A DNA stretch of 64,000 nt from Pontibacter mucosus (GTDB taxonomy: Bacteria > Bacteroidota > Bacteroidia > Cytophagales > Hymenobacteraceae), in assembly GCF_003054055.1 (NCBI RefSeq), contig NZ_QBKI01000012.1, positions 62,001-126,000 on the forward strand, given 5' to 3'. Both the position numbers and the translations under genes were made by a program. Shown here in pieces: positions 18,949 to 27,512 of this stretch (position 1 is its first letter; every line of letters begins with the position of its first letter). A model generated the notes under the pieces. That model searched no databases and had not been told where the DNA came from. It saw only the letters and a list, made by a program, of their open reading frames with translations.

Positions 18949-19845
18949 CTACTCCTGGTATAGTGGCTGCTGCGAGGCAATTAGCTCCTGTTTCAACGCT
19001 TCGAAATCCTGGTGGGGCGGCTCGGTGCGGTAACTCATGGGCTGCCCTTTGCAAGCCGGGTAGCCCAGCAAACGAATCAGCGGACCGGCAATAATGTCGG
19101 CCTGCTCCGCCTGCTTCTCCGTCAGCTGGCCCATCCAGTAGCCCGATTGCCCCTTTTTCAGGTGCTTCGGGTTTTTGCTTTTCATGGTGGCAAAGCTCAT
19201 GGCGTGCTGCAGATCCGCCCGCTCCTGCTCGCTCAAGGTCACCTCCAGGTAATCGAGCAGGCGGCCCAGCTCCTGCTGAAAGTCCAGCAAAAAGCCCTCG
19301 TAAAACGCAATGTGAATGTGGTGCTCCCGGCTGTAGCGCAGGTGGTCGTATACATGCCAAACCCATTCCAGCAGCAGCGCATCGAAGTGCTTCTCCAGGT
19401 AGCGTTTCGGGTCGGTTTCCTCCTGCGGGTAATACTTGAGCATGTAATCCGAAGTATAATATTTTGAGGCCGAGATGGCGCGGTCGCGGGGGTCGCGCAC
19501 AATGTATACTTTCTTATCAAACAGGCTAAACAACTCGCCGCTGCGCTTGCAAACCGGCGAATGTGTCCAGACGTGGTCGGTCTGCGCCACGTAGTCTTTT
19601 ATACTTTCCACGGGCATCCGGAAGATGCTGCTGATGCGGTAGCTGTACTGCAGGTCGGTGATGTCCAGCACGTCGATGCTGGCCTGGGTGGGGTAGTTGA
19701 GTTCCCAGGTTTTGGCGATCTCGTAGATTGGCTGCCGCTGGATAAAACTGGAAGCAGGCTGGCCGCTTCGTTCGAGCACCTGCTGGATGATCTGGTAAAG
19801 CCAAAGATTGCCGCACTTCGGGGCTCCGCCCTGCAGTATTTTCAT
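18949..19845 (-). CDS. PAPS-dependent sulfotransferase
   Basis: A 298-residue soluble sulfotransferase. The 5'-phosphosulfate loop is GGAPKCGNLWLYQII at residues 6-20. The 3'-phosphate site is VYIVRDPRDRAISASKYY near 113-130. The C-terminal KKGQSGYWMGQLT matches the RKGxxGDWK-type loop. It would move sulfate from PAPS to a hydroxyl or amine on a glycan, lipid or small molecule; the acceptor is unknown. It faces away from cysC (plus, 19967) across a 121-base divergent spacer, so donor synthesis and use are genetically linked. No signal peptide. Confidence 0.85.
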   Translation of the reverse strand: MKILQGGAPKCGNLWLYQIIQQVLERSGQPASSFIQRQPIYEIAKTWELNYPTQASIDVLDITDLQYSYRISSIFRMPVESIKDYVAQTDHVWTHSPVCKRSGELFSLFDKKVYIVRDPRDRAISASKYYTSDYMLKYYPQEETDPKRYLEKHFDALLLEWVWHVYDHLRYSREHHIHIAFYEGFLLDFQQELGRLLDYLEVTLSEQERADLQHAMSFATMKSKNPKHLKKGQSGYWMGQLTEKQAEQADIIAGPLIRLLGYPACKGQPMSYRTEPPHQDFEALKQELIASQQPLYQE

Positions 19846-19966
19846 AGTATAAAAGATTTTAAAGCATAGGGTCAGGCTGCTATACGGCTTCAGGCAGCTA
19901 ATTGCCGTACAAGGTGGCAGAAGTAGCGTTATTTATACTTTGCGCAACCCTTACCCGACGAAAGCT

Positions 19967-20581
19967 ATGAAAAACATCTATCCCTTTAAATCCAAAGTAT
20001 GCCCCGAACAACGTAGGCAACGCATGCAGCAGGAGCCGCAGCTGGTGTGGCTCACCGGCCTCTCCGGCTCAGGCAAGAGCACGCTGGCGCTGCGCCTGGA
20101 GCATCACCTGTTTCACCAGGGCTACAAAGTATACCTGCTCGACGGCGACAACATCCGAAACGGCCTGTGCCGCGACCTGGGCTTTAGCGAGCAGGACAGG
20201 AAGGAGAACATCCGCCGGGTGGCCGAGGTGAGCAGGCTCCTGCTGGACGCGGGGATGGTGGTGATTTGCGCCTTCATCTCGCCTTATGCCGAGGAAAGGG
20301 AGCTGGCCAGGCAGATTGTAGGGCCTGATAGGTTTACAGAAGTATACATCAGTTGCCCCCTGCAGGTATGCGAGCAGCGCGACACCAAAGGCCTCTACGC
20401 CAAAGCACGGGCAGGCCTTATCGCAAACTTCACCGGCATCAGCGCCCCTTACGAAGTACCGCCCCACCCCGACCTGACCATCAGAACCGATAAAGAAAGT
20501 ATAGACGCCTCGCTGGATAAACTGATTACTTTTGTAGAACCGCAACTGCGGCTGCAGCAGCGCATGAAAGCGGCCATGTAG
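19967..20581 (+). CDS. cysC: adenylyl-sulfate kinase
   Basis: CysC phosphorylates adenylyl sulfate (APS) with ATP to give PAPS, the sulfate donor. The product of 204 residues has the P-loop GLSGSGKST at 31-39, LDGDNIRNGLCRDLGFSEQDRKENIRR (APS contacts), CAFISPYAEERELAR, and the C-terminal lid CEQRDTKGLYAKARAG. Start is ATG at 19967 (MKNIYPF); an upstream in-frame start at 19940 is less likely. No cysD or cysN (APS synthesis) is in the window, so APS must be made by genes elsewhere. The divergent sulfotransferase and downstream cysQ make a PAPS supply, use and recycling set. Confidence 0.92.
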   Translation: MKNIYPFKSKVCPEQRRQRMQQEPQLVWLTGLSGSGKSTLALRLEHHLFHQGYKVYLLDGDNIRNGLCRDLGFSEQDRKENIRRVAEVSRLLLDAGMVVICAFISPYAEERELARQIVGPDRFTEVYISCPLQVCEQRDTKGLYAKARAGLIANFTGISAPYEVPPHPDLTIRTDKESIDASLDKLITFVEPQLRLQQRMKAAM

Positions 20582-20691
20582 TACCAGCATCTGCCTGATT
20601 CTTCCAGGAGGAGGGGCTGTATCAGCAGCGATAGCAGATCATTGCCAGGCTTATAACGTATACTTTCTCACACCCCTTAAATCAGATTCTT

Positions 20692-21480
20692 GTGAACGTT
20701 ACACTAAGTATAACCGATCTGCTGCAGATAGCCCGCGCAGCCGCACTGGAGGCCGGAGCCGTCATCATGCAAGTTTATACTTCCGGTGCGTTCGATGTAA
20801 GTATGAAGTTGGATGATTCTCCCCTCACCAAAGCCGACCGCGCCGCGCACGAGGTCATCAGCAGGGATCTGGCTATTTCGGGCCTGCCCATACTTTCAGA
20901 GGAAGGGCAGCATCATCCTTATGAGCTGCGGCAGCAATGGGAATGGTACTGGCTCGTGGACCCTCTGGATGGCACGAAGGAATTCTTGAAGCGCAACGGA
21001 GAGTTTACCGTCAACATCGCTTTGATGCACCAGAACAAGCCCGTGGCCGGCCTTATTTATGCCCCTGTGCCGGGCAGTTTATACTTTGGCTCGGCAGCAA
21101 CAGGCGTTTACAAAGAGGAAAACGGAGTGAAAACGCAGTTACTGCCTTTACCCAAACGCTATGCGTTGGAAGAGCTTCTACAGAAGCCGGAGCTGACGAT
21201 TGTCGCCTCGCGCACCCATTTAAGCCCCAAAACGGAGGAGTTTATACGTCGCTTCCCCGAAGCCAGTACCAGCAGCATGGGCAGCTCGCTTAAGTTTATG
21301 CTCTTGGCCGAAGGCAAGGCCGACCTCTACCCCCGCTTCGCCCCTACCATGGAATGGGACACCGCCGCCGCTCACGCCCTGCTGAACGCCCTGAACCGGG
21401 GCATCTACCAGGCGGATCTGCAGCAGGAGTTAACCTATAACAAGGAGGATTTATACAACCCGGATTTCATCGCCTTTTAA
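20692..21480 (+). CDS. cysQ: 3'(2'),5'-bisphosphate nucleotidase
   Basis: CysQ hydrolyses PAP, the by-product of sulfotransferases, to AMP and phosphate. The 262-residue protein is an inositol-monophosphatase-fold enzyme with metal site 1 SDSPLTKADRAAH-like (DDSPLTKADRAAHE), PILSEEG, and the core VDPLDGTKEFLKRNGEFTVNIAL, then MEWDTAAAHALL. The start appears to be GTG at 20692 (VNVTLSITDL); I see no ATG that would fit. It lies 110 bases after cysC on the same strand. Probable magnesium-dependent cytoplasmic enzyme. Confidence 0.92.
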   Translation: MNVTLSITDLLQIARAAALEAGAVIMQVYTSGAFDVSMKLDDSPLTKADRAAHEVISRDLAISGLPILSEEGQHHPYELRQQWEWYWLVDPLDGTKEFLKRNGEFTVNIALMHQNKPVAGLIYAPVPGSLYFGSAATGVYKEENGVKTQLLPLPKRYALEELLQKPELTIVASRTHLSPKTEEFIRRFPEASTSSMGSSLKFMLLAEGKADLYPRFAPTMEWDTAAAHALLNALNRGIYQADLQQELTYNKEDLYNPDFIAF

Positions 21481-21499
21481 GCCAGGCTGTAACTTGACC

Positions 21500-22612
21500 C
21501 TAAAGCAGTATCTTTTTAGGCTGATATAATTTCTCATTTTGATACTCAAAGTAGGTTTTAAACCGCAGGATTGGGTGCTCAAGCAGCCTCCAGGACAAAG
21601 CGGACAGCAAAATGAGCAGGCAGAAATTCTCGAGTCGCACGAGGTAAAAGATAAATAGCTCGCTACCCAATGGCCAGAAGTAAGCATTAACCCTGCCCAG
21701 GAGTTCATAAGAGAAGTAGGGAATCATCAGATGGTACAAATAAAAACCGTAGCTGATTTTGCCGATAAACAGCAAAGAGGAATTTCCTAAGACCTTGCTG
21801 AGGACTGGCAACTGCCTGTCTTTATATAATATGATGCCCGCAATCACGCTTAGCGTACAGACAGCTGTGAGTGTCCGGGAAGGCAGAACCAGATAGCTGC
21901 TCTGGCCCATAACCCTTGAAATCTGCAAGGCAAAGCAAAGCAGTGCCAGCGCCAGGGAGTACTTGAATAGTTTTGGCAGTAATGATGGCTGGTAAACTCT
22001 TACCCAGGCTAGCAGTGCACCCAATCCGAATGCATCAAAGCAGGCAAACGTGAGGATATCGCCGAAGTCCTGGTTTAGCAGGAAAAGCTGGCTGGTAATG
22101 CCTATAAGTATAGAAATGACGATAAATGGCAGCAAGTATGGTTTGTTCAGATACAGCATCACCCATGGCCAAACCAGGTAAAACTGCTCCTCCACAGCCA
22201 ACGACCAAAGATGGGACAGCATGCCATCCCATTGCTGTTGCTCAAAAAAGTATAAGTTGGAAGTATAGGTAAAGAAATAAAGGTAATTATCCCGGATACC
22301 CGATTCTGTTAGCGGGCCAAGCAAGTATAAAACTGCAAGGGTGAGGTAGTATATTGGGAAAATGCGCAGGGCTCTTCGGGTAAAGAAATTCCTAAAAACT
22401 GTCAGCTTGCTCGTGCCAATGCGTTCGGCTTCGTTTCTGTGTAACAGCAGAATGGTTGTTATTAAAAATCCACTCAGCACAAAGAAAATATCAACACCAT
22501 TAAAGACGCTTGTGTAGCTATTAAGCCAGTGGCCTTCCGGAAACCAATGCGTAATAATGACGAGCAGCACGGCCATCGCCCGGATGCTGTCAAGTTGCTT
22601 GATGTGGTCCAT
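21500..22612 (-). CDS. membrane O-acyltransferase (acyltransferase 3 family)
   Basis: A 370-residue integral membrane protein with about 10 hydrophobic helices, related to OafA/NodX-type acyltransferases that add acetyl or other acyl groups to surface polysaccharides. The N-terminal motif QLDSIRAMAVLLVIITHWFP contains the catalytic-type His; FFVLSGFLITTILL and FFTRRALRIFPIYYLTL are further family hallmarks, followed by LWSLAVEEQFYLVWPW. It lacks an SGNH esterase tail. Codons here are more AT-rich than in neighbours. Next to the sulfation genes it suggests a surface-glycan modification locus, but this is inference. Confidence 0.85.
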   Translation of the reverse strand: MDHIKQLDSIRAMAVLLVIITHWFPEGHWLNSYTSVFNGVDIFFVLSGFLITTILLLHRNEAERIGTSKLTVFRNFFTRRALRIFPIYYLTLAVLYLLGPLTESGIRDNYLYFFTYTSNLYFFEQQQWDGMLSHLWSLAVEEQFYLVWPWVMLYLNKPYLLPFIVISILIGITSQLFLLNQDFGDILTFACFDAFGLGALLAWVRVYQPSLLPKLFKYSLALALLCFALQISRVMGQSSYLVLPSRTLTAVCTLSVIAGIILYKDRQLPVLSKVLGNSSLLFIGKISYGFYLYHLMIPYFSYELLGRVNAYFWPLGSELFIFYLVRLENFCLLILLSALSWRLLEHPILRFKTYFEYQNEKLYQPKKILL

Positions 22613-22929
22613 AAGCCGTAATCCAACTATCTGTGTAAAATTTATCTAATTATTTAATATTATAACACAATTTATTTTCATACGCTGATTAGGAAAGATT
22701 GGCTGATTTAGTGACGCTTTACTTCAGCAGCACCTGCACCAGATGCTGTCAATTCACTTGAACTTTGCTTGCACATCTCAGATTTGACCGCCTTTTAGCG
22801 TGCGCCAAGTATAAATATTGCTTTCCTGCCATACTTCTGCGTAACTTAAACTTCCTTTTGTAGCTAAAAGCGCGTATGGCTGGTAAACGTATAGCCACTC
22901 CCGGCTGCAACGAAGTATAAACACCCTCT
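22613..22929. other. AT-rich divergent spacer
   Basis: A 317-base region between the acyltransferase gene (minus) and the D-aminoacylase gene (plus). The part next to the acyltransferase (22630-22680) is strongly AT-rich and likely a promoter. AAGTATA lies at about 22806, 22914 and 22937, the last overlapping codons 3-5 of the aminoacylase gene. I see no gene or stable hairpin. Confidence 0.5.
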
Positions 22930-24498
22930 ATGGCAAAGTATAAACCCTTCACAAAGCTCTTTTATCCGCTCGTAGCAGCGGCCATTTTCACCTCCTGCCA
23001 GGGCACCGGCCAGCAGGAACAGGAGAATAAAGCCCGGCAGCTAACCTACGATCTGCTGATCCGGAACGCTTCTGTGGTGGATGGCACCGGCTCAGAGCCC
23101 TATACCGCCAACATCCTGGTGGGTGCCGACACCATCGCCCTGATTGACAAAGACACGGCCTTTGTGTACAAAGCCCTGAAAACGATTGATGCCACCAGTA
23201 TGGTGGTCACACCCGGCTTTATCGATACACACGCCCACGGCGATCCGCTGAAAGAGCCGGAATTCAAAAACTTTCTGGCCATGGGCGTTACGACCATCAG
23301 CCTCGGCCAGGACGGCTTTAGCCACAACAACAAGGACATGAGCGCCTGGATGGACTCGGTCGATGCCGCCCGGCCCGGCGTGAACATCGCCATGTTTGCC
23401 GGCCACAACTCGCTGCGCGTGCTTTCGGGGGCCATGTATGAGAAACAGCCGGCCGAGGAGTATATGAAGGCGATGGAAGACCTGGTGGCCGACGCCATGG
23501 ACGCCGGCTGCTACGGCCTGACCACCGGTCTGGAGTATAACCCCGGCTACTATGCCACCAGCGAGGAGCTGAACCGGCTGGCCAAAGTGGTTGGCTCCAA
23601 AAATGGCCTGGTGATGAGCCACATGCGCAACGAAGACGACTCCCTGGTGGAGGAGTCGATACGTGAGTTGCTAGTACAAGGGCAATACTGTCCGGTGCAC
23701 GTGTCGCATATTAAGGTAGTGTATGGTAAAGGCAGGGAGCGGGCAAAGCAGGTGCTGCAGGTGCTCGACAGCGCCCGCCAAAGCGGCACCAAGGTCACGG
23801 CCGACTTCTACCCTTACACGGCCAGCTTCACCGGCATCGCCATTCTTTTCCCGGATTGGGCCAAGTCACCGCATGATTACAAGGAGGTGCTGAGAACCCG
23901 CAAGGAGGAATTGAGGACCTACCTCCGCAACAGGGTGATGCAGCGCAACGGACCGGAGGCCACGCTGATTGGCTCGGGGCGTTATACTGGTAAAAACCTG
24001 GCGCAGATTGCCAAGGAGCTTAACAAGCCGTTCGAGGATGTGCTGGTGGACAACATCGGGCCGTACGGTGCCAGCGGGGCCTACTTTATCATGAACGAGG
24101 AGTTGCAGGAACAACTGCTGCTGGATCCGTACGTGATGATAGGGTCGGACGGCAGCCCAAGTATGCATCACCCCAGGGGCTATGGCTCCTTCGCCAAAAT
24201 CATTGAGACCTACGTGAACGGGAAAAAGGTGCTGACGCTGCAGGAGGCGGTGCGCAAAATGACCGGTCTGCCTGCCGAAACCATCGGTTTACAGCAGCGT
24301 GGCCTGCTCAAGCCCGGCTACAAAGCCGACATCCTCATCTTTAACCCATCCGAAGTGAAGGAAAACGCCACCTACGAAAAGCCAGCGCAACTGGCCAGCG
24401 GCTTCCGGTATGTGCTGATTGGAGGAAAACCAGCCAAGGAAGAAGAGGCCTACGCTGAAACACGGCTGGGAAAGGTGCTTCGGAAAAACAAAGAGTAA
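22930..24498 (+). CDS. N-acyl-D-amino-acid deacylase lipoprotein
   Basis: A 522-residue amidohydrolase-superfamily enzyme closest to D-aminoacylases. It opens with a lipoprotein signal ending AIFTSC, so it is probably anchored in the periplasm. Metal-site blocks are PGFIDTHAHGD (His-x-His), MAGHNSLR-like FAGHNSLRVL, LTTGLEYNPG, HVSHIKV, and MIGSDGSPSMHHPRGYGSF with the catalytic Asp. RGLLKPGYKADILIFNP closes the beta sandwich. It would hydrolyse N-acylated D-amino acids or related dipeptides. A hairpin built from paired AAGTATA words follows. Confidence 0.88.
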   Translation: MAKYKPFTKLFYPLVAAAIFTSCQGTGQQEQENKARQLTYDLLIRNASVVDGTGSEPYTANILVGADTIALIDKDTAFVYKALKTIDATSMVVTPGFIDTHAHGDPLKEPEFKNFLAMGVTTISLGQDGFSHNNKDMSAWMDSVDAARPGVNIAMFAGHNSLRVLSGAMYEKQPAEEYMKAMEDLVADAMDAGCYGLTTGLEYNPGYYATSEELNRLAKVVGSKNGLVMSHMRNEDDSLVEESIRELLVQGQYCPVHVSHIKVVYGKGRERAKQVLQVLDSARQSGTKVTADFYPYTASFTGIAILFPDWAKSPHDYKEVLRTRKEELRTYLRNRVMQRNGPEATLIGSGRYTGKNLAQIAKELNKPFEDVLVDNIGPYGASGAYFIMNEELQEQLLLDPYVMIGSDGSPSMHHPRGYGSFAKIIETYVNGKKVLTLQEAVRKMTGLPAETIGLQQRGLLKPGYKADILIFNPSEVKENATYEKPAQLASGFRYVLIGGKPAKEEEAYAETRLGKVLRKNKE

Positions 24499-24503
24499 GC
24501 GGG

Positions 24504-24549
24504 AGTATAAGTCCTGCTTGCTACTGACAGGCGGGACTTATACTTTTAG
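24504..24549 (+). terminator. terminator with motif-containing stem
   Basis: AGTATAAGTCCTGC pairs with GCGGGACTTATACT (one G-T) around a 13-base loop and is followed by TTTT. The AAGTATA word makes up the base of the stem. It would terminate the D-aminoacylase transcript. Confidence 0.75.
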
Positions 24550-24589
24550 TGATACTTTATACTTCTGTTAGGTGCAAGCTCAATTATAC

Positions 24590-24946
24590 ATGGAAAATAT
24601 GGCGAACACTCCTTTCAATGAAGATTTCTGTACAGAATTGGAATTTCATTTGGGGCGTACTTTTAAAAACAGCGACAGAACAGATTTGAAAGGTTTCTGG
24701 TGTGATGGGGTATTGTGCGAACCAATAAATGAAGCAGAGTTAAGGAAGACCCATAAAGTGGAAACAAAAGCGTGGATAGGTAGAGACGGACAAGGTGAGT
24801 ATACAATGACAATCAGGTTCGGGGAAAAAGCATTGAATAATTTGCAAAAAGGATATGAATTGGCCGAAACCATTCCAAGTGAAAACTCTATGAGCTGGAT
24901 TGACATTGATACCGATAAAAAAACTATCGAAATACGATTAATATAA
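24590..24946 (+). CDS. small hypothetical protein, AT-rich gene
   Basis: I do not recognise this 118-residue protein. ATG at 24590 (MENMANTPFNEDF) is a better start than GTG at 24572. It is soluble, acidic to neutral, with a single predicted alpha-beta domain: FCTELEFHLGRTF, GFWCDGVLCEP, TKAWIGRDGQGEYTMTIRFG and SMSWIDIDTDKKTIEIRLI. The ending suggests a small beta-rich fold. Base composition is clearly poorer in G and C than in the neighbours, and AAGTATA words are missing from the coding part, which fits recent acquisition. The product has no signal peptide or membrane segment. Confidence 0.6.
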   Translation: MENMANTPFNEDFCTELEFHLGRTFKNSDRTDLKGFWCDGVLCEPINEAELRKTHKVETKAWIGRDGQGEYTMTIRFGEKALNNLQKGYELAETIPSENSMSWIDIDTDKKTIEIRLI

Positions 24947-25047
24947 AATGTTTCTTAAACCACGCCTGCTCCTCTTAAATCACCGGATTGTACAGGCAAG
25001 TTGCTGCTTTTGCGCGTATACCTACAGCATCACCAGCAAAAAGCACA

Positions 25048-25674
25048 GTGGCAAAAAGTGAGGAAAAAGAAGTCAGGCTTATCGTGTTCGACCTGAACGG
25101 CACGTTTTACAACAAGAGCTCCAAGGATGAGTTCTATAAGTTTGTCGTTAGCAAGCAGCCGAAGCGCATCCTCTTTGCTTTTGAGATGGCCTACTACAAA
25201 CTGCTGAAAAAGCTGCACCAGATACGCCAGACCGAGTTTAAGGAGAACTTCTTCAATTACCTCGACGAACTGCCGCCCGAGAAGGTAGAAAAACTGGCCA
25301 AAGAGTTCTGGGCCAAGGAGTACCCGGAGAACTTTAACCAGGAACTGAAGGTCTACTTTGAGAAAATGAGAAAGGAAGGCGTGCAGCTTTTCTGTGCCAC
25401 TGGCGGGCTGGAGCTTTACGTAAAGCCCCTGTTCGACCTTTTTCCGGTAGATGGTTTTGCGGGCACGCAGGTAACGTATGAGGACGGCACCTACAAGGTA
25501 ATTGGCGAGGCCTGCAAGGAGGAAGAAAAACTACGCCGCATCATAAAGCATTTTAAGGATCAAAAACCTCAAATCGTGGAGGCCTACTCTGATAGCAAAG
25601 AGGCAATACTCGACGAGGCTGACAAAGCCTACCTGGTAGATGATGACGGGAAGATTCACCCTTATAAAAAATAG
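25048..25674 (+). CDS. HAD-superfamily protein with altered catalytic motif
   Basis: About 208 residues of the haloacid dehalogenase superfamily, most like HAD-IB phosphatases. Motif I reads VFDLNGTFYNK: the nucleophile Asp is present, but the usual second Asp (DxD) is Asn. Motif II is LFCATGGLELYVKPLF, a helical cap follows LHQIRQTEFKENFF, and the motif IV region is EAYSDSKEAILDEAD with VDDDGK. The acid/base residue being lost, phosphatase activity may be weak or changed to another reaction. No ATG exists in a suitable place; I chose GTG at 25048 (AKSEEKEVRLIVF), while TTG at 24988 is an alternative. Confidence 0.65.
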   Translation: MAKSEEKEVRLIVFDLNGTFYNKSSKDEFYKFVVSKQPKRILFAFEMAYYKLLKKLHQIRQTEFKENFFNYLDELPPEKVEKLAKEFWAKEYPENFNQELKVYFEKMRKEGVQLFCATGGLELYVKPLFDLFPVDGFAGTQVTYEDGTYKVIGEACKEEEKLRRIIKHFKDQKPQIVEAYSDSKEAILDEADKAYLVDDDGKIHPYKK

Positions 25675-25727
25675 GCTGTCCCAAAAAGTATAAACAACCT
25701 GCTCCAGGATTAGACTTTGGGACAGCC
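25674..25727. terminator. long-loop inverted repeat after HAD gene
   Basis: Perfect 12-bp arms GGCTGTCCCAAA (25674-25685) and TTTGGGACAGCC (25716-25727) start at the stop codon of the HAD gene and enclose a 30-base loop with an AAGTATA. There is no T-run, so factor-independent termination is uncertain. Confidence 0.5.
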
Positions 25728-25811
25728 ACCGGACTAAGCGCCTGTCTCAGCTCCTGCTCGTTTGGGTTGGCATGCTTTTCTGGTTCAGGCAGGTATAGGT
25801 ATTCCTGATAA

Positions 25812-26375
25812 TCAGGATTCCAGTTGCTCCACGTAACGGCGCAACTCCCCATAAACCAGGGCAAGCTTTTTGGGCGGGAAGTGCGCGTTCAGGCCGCTGG
25901 GGTTTGGCAGCACCCAGAGTTTGGTTTGGCCTATCGTTTGTTCCTGCAGCCCGATTTCTGCGGTTGGCTTGCCAAAGGCCACGCGGTAGGCAGATAGGCC
26001 CAGCAGCGCCAGTACCTGCGGCTGGTACAAAATCATTTTCTCCACGAGCTCTATCCCCCCTTCTATCAACTCTGTCTTGCTCAGATCAGCAGCATTGGCC
26101 GTAGCCCTGCCTACAATGTTAGTAATGCCGTAGCCGAGCTGCAGCAAATCCTCCTCCTGGTGCGGCTGGTACTTCTCGGGTGTGAAGCCGGCTGCATAAA
26201 GCGTGGGCCAGAAGCGGTTGCCGGGTCGGGCAAAGTGATGGCCCTTCAGGGCCGTGTATAAACCCGGGTTGATACCGCAAAATATTACTTTAAGGCCTGG
26301 CACGATGATATCAGGAACGTTTTTTCCGGAGGCGGCGGCCAGTTCTTCTTTGGTGGGACTTTTAGTTGACAACAT
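25812..26375 (-). CDS. mug: G/U mismatch-specific DNA glycosylase
   Basis: Mug excises uracil or ethenocytosine from mismatches in double-stranded DNA in base-excision repair. The 187-residue protein carries the family motifs: VIFCGINPGLYTA with Asn as the water-activating residue at about 37, HHFARPGNRFWPTLYAAG, YGITNIVGRATANAADL, and the C-terminal loop NPSGLNAHF that wedges the opposite strand. It has a short Lys/Glu-rich N-terminal extension. It stands alone and converges on the HAD gene. Confidence 0.9.
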   Translation of the reverse strand: MLSTKSPTKEELAAASGKNVPDIIVPGLKVIFCGINPGLYTALKGHHFARPGNRFWPTLYAAGFTPEKYQPHQEEDLLQLGYGITNIVGRATANAADLSKTELIEGGIELVEKMILYQPQVLALLGLSAYRVAFGKPTAEIGLQEQTIGQTKLWVLPNPSGLNAHFPPKKLALVYGELRRYVEQLES

Positions 26376-26624
26376 ACTTCCCTTTTACTCCGGCCTTCAG
26401 GCAACGGTTATGCTTTTCACCACTATTTACCTGATGTCCAGGCATTAAACCATACTTTAATCCACAGCAATGGCCGCTACTAGGGGTAAGTCGCCAACTG
26501 CCTGTAGCCAAAGTATAAAACACAGTAGAAAAAAGCGGCATCTACTGGCCCTCCAACTTTTAACAGGCCCGCTAAGTATGGGAGATAACTAGCTTTTGCA
26601 TCCACCGCCTATAAACTTCTGAAA

Positions 26625-27419
26625 ATGATGGTCACGTATAACTACACAGGCAAAACAGTTCTTATAACGGGCGGCAGCTCCGGTATCGGGTTAGCCGCCG
26701 CCAAAGCCTTTCACGCAGCCGGTGCACAGGTAATCATTATGGCAAGAGCACCGGAAAAGGCAGCTGCAGCCTTCCCTGGCACCGAGGGCGTAACCTTTCT
26801 TGCTGCGGACCTGAACGCCCCCGCCTCCATCAGCAGCGCCTTCGAACAGGTGACAGAAAATTTCAGAACAATTGATGTAGCCATAAACAGCGCCGCGGCA
26901 GACACGGGAGTAGGAAAACCTGTCCAGGAGTTCACGGAGGAAGAGTATGATTACACGTTCGGCGTCAACCTGAAGGGGCTGTGGTTATGCATGAAGCACC
27001 AGATCCGGCTAATGCTCCCCAATATCTCTTCCAGGTGCAGCATCCTCAATGTCTCTTCTGTCAATGGGCTTGGCGGCGTGGAGTACGGGGCTTTGTATGC
27101 TGCCTCCAAAGCCGGTGTGCTGGCCCTGACTAAATCTGCCGCGCTGGAGCTGGCCACCTCCCACATCCGCGTAAACGCCGTAGTACCGGGTGCTTTCGAT
27201 ACGCCGCTGCTGAGGAAGGCAATGCTGGGGCAATGCGGTGGGGATGAGAGCAGGCTGCAGGAGGTTCGGGAGAAGTATGAGCAGTTTATACCTGAAAACC
27301 GTATCGGCGACCCCGCCGAGGTAGCGTCCCTGATGCTTTGGCTCGCTTCCGGGGAGGCTGATTATGTGGTAGGCCAATCTTTTGTGATAGATGGAGGTAT
27401 GAGCACCAGGTTCAGGTAA
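26625..27419 (+). CDS. SDR-family oxidoreductase
   Basis: A 264-residue classical short-chain dehydrogenase/reductase. The cofactor loop is TGGSSGIGLAAA at about 14-25, the NxA motif is INSAAAD, and the catalytic set is Ser of LNVSSVNGLGG and Tyr-x-x-x-Lys in YAASKAGVLAL. The ending VGQSFVIDGGMSTRFR is typical. Asp after strand 2 is replaced by ARAPEK, pointing to NADP preference. The substrate is unknown. Two adjacent ATG codons start the frame, so the first or second may be used. Followed by a strong bidirectional terminator. Confidence 0.88.
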   Translation: MMVTYNYTGKTVLITGGSSGIGLAAAKAFHAAGAQVIIMARAPEKAAAAFPGTEGVTFLAADLNAPASISSAFEQVTENFRTIDVAINSAAADTGVGKPVQEFTEEEYDYTFGVNLKGLWLCMKHQIRLMLPNISSRCSILNVSSVNGLGGVEYGALYAASKAGVLALTKSAALELATSHIRVNAVVPGAFDTPLLRKAMLGQCGGDESRLQEVREKYEQFIPENRIGDPAEVASLMLWLASGEADYVVGQSFVIDGGMSTRFR

Positions 27420-27434
27420 TCCGGCAAGTATAAA

Positions 27435-27470
27435 AAATCCCCGGCAACCGAAGCGGCCGGGGATTTATAC
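27435..27470. terminator. bidirectional terminator between convergent genes
   Basis: AAATCCCCGGC (27435-27445) pairs with GCCGGGGATTT (27456-27466) around a 10-base loop. A-run before and T-containing run after suit both the SDR gene and the E1 gene that ends at 27513. AAGTATA/TATACTT words flank both sides, with four more copies between 27474 and 27510. Confidence 0.8.
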
Positions 27471-27512
27471 GTTGAAAGTATACTTTATACTTGCCTATAC
27501 TTCTATACTTGC

